Source: Candidatus Limnocylindrales bacterium
GTDB lineage: Bacteria; Chloroflexota; Limnocylindria; Limnocylindrales; CSP1-4
Reading direction: 5' to 3'
NCBI GenBank assembly: GCA_030647575.1
Contig: JAUSJS010000274.1
Span: 1-11,374, forward strand
DNA: 11,374 nt
Part shown: positions 5,929 to 11,374 of the stretch, piece by piece
Layout: each line of letters begins with the position of its first letter
Position numbering within the stretch: position 1 is the first letter of the stretch
Notes under the pieces: generated by a model
What the model was told of the DNA's origin: nothing
The model's input: only the letters and a program-made list of their open reading frames with translations
Database searches by the model: none
Program-made: the position numbers and the translations under genes

Positions 5929-6845
5929 ACGCCGCCCCGGCACACCCGTTCGCGATCGGCGCCCGCATCCGGACCACGTGGATGGCGCGGAGCCGGCAGG
6001 AGCAGCTGGTCTACAAGCTGCTCCTGCCGGTGTTCGGCACGGTCTTCGTCCTGGCGACGATCCCGTTCATCCTGGCGGTCATCCAGGCCGTCACCTCGGA
6101 CAGCGGGGGGTTCATCGGGCTCGAGAACTTCGGTCGCGCCCTGGGCAACCCGCTGCTGTACGAGTCGATCAAGCAGACCGGGATTTACGCGGCGATCGCG
6201 CTGCCGATCGAGATCCTGGGAGGGCTGGGAATCGCCCTGCTCGTCCATCGAACCGTCCGCTCGAACATCATCCGGGCCGCGATCTACATCGCGGCCATGA
6301 TCCCCATCGTCATTCCCCAGATCGCGGTCGGTGTCGTCTTCCGCCTGGTGTATGCCGCCGACTACGGGATCCTCAACGTCCTGCTCGGCCAGACCGGGCC
6401 ACACCAGCCGTTGTGGCTCTCGTCGCCGCCGCTGGCGATGATCGCGACGGCAAGCGTCGACATCTGGCAGTGGACGCCATTCGTCTATCTCGTCATGTTC
6501 GCCGGCCTCCAGACCGTGCCCAGCGAATCGGTCGAGGCGGCCCAGGTGGATGGCGCGACGACCTGGACGCAGTTCCGGCACATCGAGCTGCCGTACCTCC
6601 GCCCGCTGCTCCTGCTCGTCCTGTTCTTCCGAATCGCCGACGTGATCCGCGTCTTCGACCACGTTTACGTGCTCACCGGCGGCGGCCCCGGCACCACGAC
6701 CCAGTTCCTGAGCCTGTACATCTACCGGATCGGGTTCAAGTTCTCCGATCTGGGCCAGGCGTCCGCGCTGGCGGTCCTCGTCATGGTGGCGATGACCCTG
6801 TTCTACACGATCGTCTTGCGCTTCCTGCCGGCGGACCGGGGATGA
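5910..6845 (+). CDS. ABC sugar transporter permease, MalF/UgpA type
   Basis: The 311-residue inner-membrane protein has about six hydrophobic spans, beginning with YKLLLPVFGTVFVLATIPFI near residues 35-55. The EAA loop that contacts the ATPase is clear: EAAQVDGATTWTQFRHIELP from residue 209. The motif FDHVYVLTGGGPGTTTQ after it is diagnostic for MalF/UgpA-type permeases of carbohydrate uptake family 1. With permease 2 it forms the heterodimeric channel served by the upstream lipoprotein. The start is uncertain: GTG 5910 has only GAGCGG very close to it, GTG 5925 is linked to a short upstream ORF by GTGA, and ATG 5981 just before the first membrane span is also possible. It overlaps permease 2 by four bases (ATGA). 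Confidence 0.9.
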   Translation: MSGNGVNAAPAHPFAIGARIRTTWMARSRQEQLVYKLLLPVFGTVFVLATIPFILAVIQAVTSDSGGFIGLENFGRALGNPLLYESIKQTGIYAAIALPIEILGGLGIALLVHRTVRSNIIRAAIYIAAMIPIVIPQIAVGVVFRLVYAADYGILNVLLGQTGPHQPLWLSSPPLAMIATASVDIWQWTPFVYLVMFAGLQTVPSESVEAAQVDGATTWTQFRHIELPYLRPLLLLVLFFRIADVIRVFDHVYVLTGGGPGTTTQFLSLYIYRIGFKFSDLGQASALAVLVMVAMTLFYTIVLRFLPADRG

Positions 6846-7687
6846 CCCACCGCAGCCGAGGCTTCACGAGGGTCGCGACGTCAGTGCTGCTGGCCGTGAT
6901 CGCGTTCATCTTTGCGTTCCCGCTCTTCTATCTGATTTCGACGTCGCTCAAGACGAAGGCCGACCTGTTCGCGCCCGTGCCATCGCTCTTCCCGCCCGCC
7001 CCGACGATCGACCCGTACATAAGCGTCCTGTTCACGCGCGGCTTCGGGGGATTGCTGGTGAACAGCGTCGTCGTGGGTCTGAGCGCGACCGTGCTGTCGA
7101 TCTGCGTCGCGTTTGCGATCTGCTACCCGATCACGCGACTGCCGGCTTCACCCCGGCTCCGAGCGTTTGTCCTCAGCTGGGCGCTGTCGCTCCGGTTCCT
7201 GCCGCCCGTCGCGGTCGTCATCCCGTACTTCGCGATCGTGCGCACGATCGGGCTGTACAACCAGCTGCCCGCGCTCATCCTCGTGTACACGATCTTCAAC
7301 CTGCCGCTGGCGATCTGGATGCTGCGCGGGTTCCTGGACGAGATCCCGCTCGAGATTGAAGAAGCTGCCCTGGTCGACGGGGCGAGTCGCTGGTACGCGT
7401 TCCGGACCATTCTCCTGCCGCTGTCGCGGACGGGGATCCTGGCGGTCGTGATCATCGTGTTCGCGTTCGACTGGGCCGAGTTCCTGTTCGCTTTCATCCT
7501 CACCGCGACCCCGCAGGCGATGACCTTCCCGGTCGGCGTCCAGGGGCTGGTCACCCAGTTCGAGATCATCTGGAACGACATGGCGGCCGGCGCGGTCATC
7601 GCGATCGTGATCCCGCTCAGCCTGATGATCATCGCCCGGCGCCATGTGATGACCGGACTGACGTTCGGCGTCATCCGCGAGAAATGA
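6842..7687 (+). CDS. ABC sugar transporter permease, MalG/UgpE type
   Basis: The 281-residue inner-membrane partner of permease 1 has a first span VATSVLLAVIAFIFAFPLFY followed by STSLKTKADLF, typical of MalG/UgpE proteins. The EAA loop EEAALVDGASRWYAFRTILLP has its Glu-Ala-Ala at residues 174-176, and later spans include FAFDWAEFLFAFILT. The start codon overlaps the permease 1 stop (ATGA 6842-6845), implying coupled, near-equimolar synthesis. No ATPase gene is present in the window, so the complex must use an ATPase encoded elsewhere, as is common when one MsmK/MalK-type subunit serves several importers. Confidence 0.92.
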   Translation: MTHRSRGFTRVATSVLLAVIAFIFAFPLFYLISTSLKTKADLFAPVPSLFPPAPTIDPYISVLFTRGFGGLLVNSVVVGLSATVLSICVAFAICYPITRLPASPRLRAFVLSWALSLRFLPPVAVVIPYFAIVRTIGLYNQLPALILVYTIFNLPLAIWMLRGFLDEIPLEIEEAALVDGASRWYAFRTILLPLSRTGILAVVIIVFAFDWAEFLFAFILTATPQAMTFPVGVQGLVTQFEIIWNDMAAGAVIAIVIPLSLMIIARRHVMTGLTFGVIREK

Positions 7688-7694
7688 GAGCGGC

Positions 7695-8534
7695 GTGACG
7701 GCGGGCACCCATCCTCGGCCGATGACCGGGGTCCATCTCAATGGAGCCACGATCATGACGACGCCGACCGACCGCCATCTGCGGATCGCACGCGAGACGG
7801 GGTACGAGGGCGTCGAGGTCCGGGCGGAGCGGCTGCTGGCGGCTCCGGAGGAGCTCGCGGCGTCCGCCGACATTGTCCGACCGCGGGAGGTCTGGAGCCT
7901 CAACGGCATCCAGCTCCAGCTGACTCCCGATGGAGGGCTCGATCACGGGCGGCTGGCCGCCGAGATGGCGCCCCGGCTCGACATCTGCCGGCGTCTGGCG
8001 GCCGCCTACCTGCTCGTCGTGCCGCCCCGAGCGGCGGACGCCGACCGCGAGCACGCGATCGGGGCGATGCGCGATGGCCTGGCGATCCTCCGCGACGCGG
8101 CGGCTCGCGATGGGATCGGCGTCGCCTTCGAGTTTCTCGGCTTCGGCGACTGCCCGATCGACACGCCCGAGCTGGCCGGCCGGGTGGTCGCGGACCTGCC
8201 GGGTGTGGACCTCGTCCTCGATTCGTGCCACTGGCATGCCAGCGGCGCGGGCTCGCTCGACGCGTTCCCGATCGACCGCCTGGCGATGGTCCATTTGAAC
8301 GACGCGCCGGCAAAGGCGCCGCGCGAGATCGAGGATGCCGACCGCCTGCTGCCCGGTCGTGGGGTCATCCGCCTGGCCGAGCTCGTCGGGACGCTGCGCG
8401 CGGCCGGCTACCGCGGACCGTGGAGTCTCGAGACGTTCAACCCCGACTACTGGGCGGCGCCGCCCGAGCAGATCGCGACGGAGGGCCGCGCCGCGGTCGC
8501 CAGGGTGCTCGACGCGCCGGCGGACAGGGCGTAG
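7695..8534 (+). CDS. iolI: IolI-like inosose isomerase (xylose-isomerase-like TIM barrel)
   Basis: The 279-residue product is nearly the same length as B. subtilis IolI (278), which interconverts 2-keto-myo-inositol and 1-keto-D-chiro-inositol. All four metal ligands known for IolI (Glu142, Asp174, His200, Glu246) have counterparts here at almost the same positions: Glu146 in AFEFLGFG, Asp176 in LVLDSCHWHASG, His200 in MVHLNDAP and Glu246 in SLETFNPDYW. DADRLLPGRGVI matches the IolI DEDRVWPGQGAI segment. GTG 7695 is 7 bases after the permease 2 stop with only a weak GAGAG. ATG 7722, nine residues later, aligns better with the usual N terminus and is a real alternative. Its presence suggests the pathway also serves D-chiro-inositol or pinitol-derived cyclitols. 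Confidence 0.85.
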   Translation: MTAGTHPRPMTGVHLNGATIMTTPTDRHLRIARETGYEGVEVRAERLLAAPEELAASADIVRPREVWSLNGIQLQLTPDGGLDHGRLAAEMAPRLDICRRLAAAYLLVVPPRAADADREHAIGAMRDGLAILRDAAARDGIGVAFEFLGFGDCPIDTPELAGRVVADLPGVDLVLDSCHWHASGAGSLDAFPIDRLAMVHLNDAPAKAPREIEDADRLLPGRGVIRLAELVGTLRAAGYRGPWSLETFNPDYWAAPPEQIATEGRAAVARVLDAPADRA

Positions 8535-8549
8535 CGGGCCGCCGGTCGA

Positions 8550-9674
8550 ATGGCGACGAGCGCGCGCCCGCAACCGCCGGACCTCCGGTTCGATCCGCGG
8601 CCGGAGCCGACGATCCGCGACGTCGCCCGCCAGGCCGGGGTCTCGACGGCAACGGTGAGCCGGGTGATCTCGGGCTCGGTCGCCGCGCGGCCGCAAACCC
8701 GGGCGCGGGTCCTGGCCGTGGCGGAGGCGCTCGGCTACCGCCCGTCGGCGGTCGCCCGGTCGCTCAAGCTCCGGACAACGCGCACCCTCGGCCTGCTCGT
8801 GACCGACATCCAGAACCCGTACTACCCGGAGATCGTCCGGGCGGTCGAGGATGCGGCGCTCGAGCGGAACCTGGCCGTCCTGCTGTGCAACGGCGCCGAC
8901 GATCCGGCCCGCGAGGAGACCTATCTCGAGCTCCTCGTCGATCGGCGGGTCGACGGGATCATCATCGCCTCCAGCGGGCTGCAGGAGCGCCACGGCGCAT
9001 GGCTCGCCCGTCGGTCCGTGCCCGTCGTGCTCGTGAACTGGGCGGCGCCGGACCTGCCGTTGCCGGCGATCCTCGGCGACAACCGGGCCGGCGGAAGGCT
9101 GGCCACCGAGCATCTCCTGTCGCTCGGCCACCGGCGGATCGGACACCTGTCGGCGCCCGCCCGGAACGCCGCCGCCGCGGAACGGCTGGGTGGCATCGGC
9201 GACGCGCTCGCCGGCGGGGGGCTCGATCCCGGTTCACTGGTCGTCGTCGAAGGCGACGGGCAGGTCGCCGGCGGCGAGCGGGCCGCTCTTGAGCTGCTCG
9301 AACGGATGCCCGAGATCACCGGCATCGTCTGCTACAACGACCTGACCGCGATCGGCGCGGTGCGTGCGCTCCGCGCGCGCGGACGGCAGGTCCCGGCTGA
9401 CGTGAGCATCGTCGGTTACGACGACATCGCGCTCAGCGCGTGGGTCGATCCACCACTCACGACGATCGCCCAGCGAACCTCCGAGATGGGCCGCTGGGCG
9501 GTGCGCCGGCTGGGCGAGCTGATCGGTCGAGCGGACGGTGCGGCGAGCGGAGACGGGTCGCGAATGGAGGCCACAGGCGACGGCGTCAGCGGTTCGCTCG
9601 GCCCGCCGCCGGTGATCCTGCCGGTCGAGCTACGGGTGCGGGCGTCGACCGCGGCGCCCCGCGAGTCGCCATGA
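8550..9674 (+). CDS. LacI-family transcriptional repressor
   Basis: The 374-residue regulator has the LacI helix-turn-helix at residues 21-39 (TIRDVARQAGVSTATVSRV), preceded by an unusually long Pro/Arg-rich 20-residue N-terminal extension. The hinge segment is RPSAVARSLK, followed by a periplasmic-binding-like effector domain (LGLLVTDIQNPYYPEIVRAVEDAA, GDNRAGGRLATEHLLSLGHRRIGHL, CYNDLTAIGAVRALRARG, SIVGYDDIALS). Between the usual helix RRLGELI and the final strand VILPVELRVRAS lies a Gly/Ser-rich insertion of about 25 residues. It is the likely ligand-sensing repressor of the two CG-centred operators at 346-416. Its place inside the operon would make the system self-regulated. ATG 8550 lacks a good ribosome-binding site. 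The inducer is probably a cyclitol or an inosose (inference). Confidence 0.92.
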   Translation: MATSARPQPPDLRFDPRPEPTIRDVARQAGVSTATVSRVISGSVAARPQTRARVLAVAEALGYRPSAVARSLKLRTTRTLGLLVTDIQNPYYPEIVRAVEDAALERNLAVLLCNGADDPAREETYLELLVDRRVDGIIIASSGLQERHGAWLARRSVPVVLVNWAAPDLPLPAILGDNRAGGRLATEHLLSLGHRRIGHLSAPARNAAAAERLGGIGDALAGGGLDPGSLVVVEGDGQVAGGERAALELLERMPEITGIVCYNDLTAIGAVRALRARGRQVPADVSIVGYDDIALSAWVDPPLTTIAQRTSEMGRWAVRRLGELIGRADGAASGDGSRMEATGDGVSGSLGPPPVILPVELRVRASTAAPRESP

Positions 9675-9979
9675 GCGCCCGTCTCGCGAGGAGCACGGCC
9701 GCCGCCAGCCCGCTGCTTCGGCGTGCGGGTCCCCCGGCCGCCGATGGGGCGTCCCTCGACGAGACGATCACGGTCCGTGACGGCGACCTCGTGCTCGTCC
9801 CGCGCGGCTACCATGTCGTGGGCACCGCCGCGGGCTACGACTGCTACTACCTCAACGTGATGGCCGGCCATGGCCGCGAGTGGCGGTTCACGGTCGACCC
9901 GGACCATGCCTGGCTGATGGACTGGGACCCGAGCCGCCCACGCGAGACGAGCCCCGGCGGCGGCGGAGACACGCGATGA
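9671..9979 (+). pseudogene. iolB: Truncated iolB, C-terminal remnant of 5-deoxy-glucuronate isomerase
   Basis: The 102-codon frame matches only the last part of IolB, which is normally about 270 residues. Recognisable are DGASLDETITVRDGDLVLVPRGYH, then AGYDCYYLNVMAG, GREWRF and DPDHAWLMDWD. The whole N-terminal cupin region, and the first metal-binding part of the second, are missing. The first 25 or so residues (SARLARSTAAASPLLRRAG) are low-complexity and unlike IolB. The start overlaps the lacI stop and its own stop overlaps the next gene, both as ATGA, so the frame is still translationally embedded. The likely origin is an internal deletion that joined lacI directly to the iolB tail. IolB isomerises 5-deoxy-glucuronate to 2-deoxy-5-keto-gluconate; this fragment is not expected to do so alone. 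Confidence 0.8.
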
Positions 9980-11064
9980 CCGAGACCATGACCCTCACGC
10001 CGCTCCAGCAGACGGTCCGGCTGGGCACCGATCTGTGGAACGACTCGAGCGACCCGGCGGAGCTCGAGTACGCGATCGCCAACGGGGCGGTCGGGGCAAC
10101 GTCGAACCCGCCGATCACCCTCGAAGTTCTGCGCAAGGAGCCCGATCGCTGGCGGGCGAGGGCCCGCGAGCTGTACACGTCCTTCCCGACGTGGACCGAG
10201 AGCCAGATCAGCTGGCAGGTCTACGAGGAGATCGCGCTGCGCGGGGCGGCCGTCCTGCTTCCGACCTTCGAGCGCACTCGTGGCGTTCATGGGCGGCTGT
10301 CGATCCAGACCGACCCCACGCTCTATCGCGACAAGGACCGGATGCTCGAGCAGGGGCTCCACTTCGCAGGGCTGGTGCCGAACCTCCAGGTCAAGTTCCC
10401 GGCCACTCGGGCGGGGTTGGCGGCCATCGAGGAGGCGACCTATCGGGGCGTGAACATCAATGCCACGGTGGGCTTCACCGTGCCGCAGGCGCTGGCGGTG
10501 GGGGAGGCGGTCGAGCGGGCGCTCGATCGGCGGGCCACCGAGGGTCTGCCGACGTCGGACCTGCACCCGGTGTGCACGATCATGGTCGGCCGGCTCGACG
10601 ACTGGATGAAAACCGTCGCTGAGCGCGACGGGCTTTCGCTCACCCCCGGTGTTGCGGACTGGGCGGGGGTGGCCACCTTCAAACGGGCCTACGGGCTGTA
10701 TCGCGAGCGCGGGTTTCGGACGCGGCTGCTCGCCGCGGCGTATCGGCACCATCTCCACTGGTCGCAGCTGATCGGCGGCGACGTCGTCCTGTCGATGCCG
10801 CACGCATGGCAGGTCCGGTTCAACGCCTCGTCCGTCGAGGTCCGACCGCGGATCGACGACCCGGTCGATCCCGCGGTCGTGCAGGAGCTGCTCGAGCGTG
10901 TGCCGGACTTCGGGCGCGCCTACGAGCCGGATGGCCTCGGGGTCGACGAGTTCGACAGCTTCGGGCCGACGGTCCGCACGCTCCGCCAGTTCATCGCCGC
11001 CTCGCACGACCTGGTGGCCGCCATCCGTGACTTCGTGCTCCCGAATCCGGACATCGGCGGGTAA
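9976..11064 (+). CDS. Divergent transaldolase-family protein
   Basis: The 362-residue TIM-barrel protein has the transaldolase landmarks: TDLWND with Asp19 near the start, GATSNPP in place of GVTTNPS, the Schiff-base lysine Lys140 in LQVKFPATRAG, VNINATVGF for the Asn/Thr pair of strand 6, and VGRLDDW for the phosphate-binding Arg. Two sites differ. The Glu of transaldolase GRxSxEVD (Glu96 of E. coli TalB) is Gln111 here (GRLSIQTDP), as in fructose-6-phosphate aldolase (Gln59). The SPF before VGR is replaced by TIM. The enzyme may therefore be an aldolase rather than a transferase. It closes the operon where an IolJ aldolase would be expected. The start overlaps the iolB remnant by ATGA. Substrate is unknown. 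Confidence 0.85.
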   Translation: MTETMTLTPLQQTVRLGTDLWNDSSDPAELEYAIANGAVGATSNPPITLEVLRKEPDRWRARARELYTSFPTWTESQISWQVYEEIALRGAAVLLPTFERTRGVHGRLSIQTDPTLYRDKDRMLEQGLHFAGLVPNLQVKFPATRAGLAAIEEATYRGVNINATVGFTVPQALAVGEAVERALDRRATEGLPTSDLHPVCTIMVGRLDDWMKTVAERDGLSLTPGVADWAGVATFKRAYGLYRERGFRTRLLAAAYRHHLHWSQLIGGDVVLSMPHAWQVRFNASSVEVRPRIDDPVDPAVVQELLERVPDFGRAYEPDGLGVDEFDSFGPTVRTLRQFIAASHDLVAAIRDFVLPNPDIGG

Positions 11065-11092
11065 GCCGCTTGCCGGTGGTTCAGCGAGGAGC

Positions 11093-11168
11093 TGGCTGGC
11101 GAGGAAGGATTCTAACCTTCAATCTCCTGATCCAGAGTCAGGTGACCGATTTTCGCGATTCTTCGCCC
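11093..11168 (-). pseudogene. Degenerate tRNA-Gln (CUG) or tRNA-derived remnant
   Basis: Read on the minus strand, the 3' part is canonical: anticodon stem CCTGA/TCAGG around loop CTCTGGA (anticodon CTG, 11133-11135), a 5-base variable loop, a perfect 5-bp T stem GAAGG/CCTTC with a 7-base loop, acceptor strand CTCGCCA, discriminator G and an encoded CCA (11093-11095). The 5' part is eroded. The acceptor partner GGGCGAA pairs at only 5 of 7 positions. A weak D stem ATCG/CGGT encloses a loop with no GG. The T loop is TTAGAAT, lacking the universal C56. The 19 bases between acceptor and anticodon stem are the normal number. Loss of both G19 and C56 removes the tRNA elbow pair, so a working tRNA is unlikely. 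A decayed tRNA gene or an integration-site remnant is more probable. Confidence 0.65.
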
Positions 11169-11268
11169 GCGCTGAGCACGAAACCCACCGATTTCTGCCC
11201 CGAATTCTACCGAGTCTGGTGACCCATCGCAAACGTGGTCAGGTGGCCATGGGCGGGTCACCTGACTC
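11135..11268. repeat. Three copies of a 13-base motif GAGTCWGGTGACC
   Basis: GAGTCAGGTGACC occurs at 11135-11147, where it includes one side of the tRNA-like anticodon arm. It recurs with one change (GAGTCTGGTGACC) at 11212-11224, and in perfect inverted orientation (GGTCACCTGACTC) at 11256-11268. The copies are 77 and 44 bases apart by start position, and the outer two form a perfect 13-bp inverted repeat separated by 108 bases. They may be duplicated tRNA fragments, recombinase arm sites or operators. No function is assigned. Confidence 0.55.
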
Positions 11269-11374
11269 GCTCGCGGACGGCTGACGCGACTTTGACGCTC
11301 AGCTCCTCACAGGCGCCAGTCGTCCATCCGCGATCAGGTTCGCGACTGAGCCTTGGCTTCCGACGCCTTGTCAT

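Larger units (their letters stand above)
11065..11374. other. Intergenic region after the operon
   Basis: These 310 bases hold no supported protein gene on the + strand, and no hairpin with a T-run that would serve as an intrinsic terminator. They contain the tRNA-like sequence at 11093-11168 and three copies of a 13-base motif, annotated separately. On the minus strand, the frame entering from the right edge at 11372 gives 12 codons ending in AKAQSRT before a stop at 11334-11336. This could be the C terminus of a neighbouring convergent gene, but it is too short to support. Confidence 0.6.

Noticed and set aside
7671..9146. Long minus-strand ORF of 491 codons opposite iolI and lacI
   Set aside because: It is an antisense shadow of high-GC genes with no protein family pattern, while the + strand carries clear catalytic motifs.
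10898..11284. 128-codon + strand ORF across the end of the transaldolase-family gene
   Set aside because: It is out of frame with that gene. Its WLARKDSNLQSPDPESG stretch is the well-known false translation of the antisense of a tRNA-Gln.
1..11374. CRISPR array, insertion sequence or toxin-antitoxin module
   Set aside because: No regularly spaced repeats, transposase motifs or paired small genes of known toxin families are visible. The only repeats are the short ones listed.
11258..11374. 38-codon minus-strand ORF at the right edge (ATG at 11374)
   Set aside because: It is Arg-rich with no family signal and no visible upstream sequence to judge a ribosome-binding site.

Overview
The window is strongly G+C rich and reads almost entirely on the + strand. 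It holds one tight myo-inositol-type catabolic operon with its own sugar ABC transporter and LacI-family regulator. Codon third positions are nearly all G/C, and 4-base ATGA overlaps are common. The lipoprotein signal and gene style suit a high-GC Chloroflexota or actinobacterial genome, possibly a metagenomic contig. Taxonomy is an inference from style only.

Layout. Positions 1-138 are the C-terminal end of an upstream gene, probably a methyltransferase. Positions 139-468 are non-coding and carry the control region: a perfect -35 box (TTGACA, 369-374) flanked by two near-identical LacI-type operators (346-361 and 401-416). A 23-codon ORF (469-540) then leads into a ThDP-dependent IolD-like hydrolase that is broken by one missing base near 936-938 (540-956 and 938-2458). 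Next come an IolE-like inosose dehydratase (2478-3416), a Gfo/Idh/MocA dehydrogenase of IolG type (3427-4419), a lipoprotein sugar-binding protein (4557-5852), two MalF/MalG-type permeases (5910-6845, 6842-7687), an IolI-like isomerase with all four metal ligands (7695-8534), a LacI-family repressor (8550-9674), a 102-codon remnant of IolB (9671-9979) and a divergent transaldolase-family enzyme (9976-11064). The last 310 bases hold no clear gene. They contain a decayed tRNA-Gln(CUG)-like sequence on the minus strand and a 13-base motif present three times.

How the genes fit together. The transporter imports a cyclitol or cyclitol-containing sugar. IolG oxidises it to an inosose, IolI interconverts inososes, IolE dehydrates, IolD opens the ring and IolB isomerises to the open-chain deoxy-keto-gluconate. 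The classical last steps (IolC kinase, IolJ aldolase, IolA dehydrogenase) and the transporter ATPase are absent here. IolB survives only as its C-terminal end, and IolD is frameshifted. The terminal transaldolase-family gene has Gln where transaldolase has its catalytic Glu, as in fructose-6-phosphate aldolase, so it may do the aldol cleavage. That is an inference. The repressor probably acts on the two operators upstream of the operon.

A recurring feature is very short ORFs at gene junctions (469-540, 2455-2481, 4447-4560, 5899-5928). Each ends in an ATGA, GTGA or TGATG overlap with a start codon of the next large gene. They may be translational-coupling relays, or chance in high-GC DNA.
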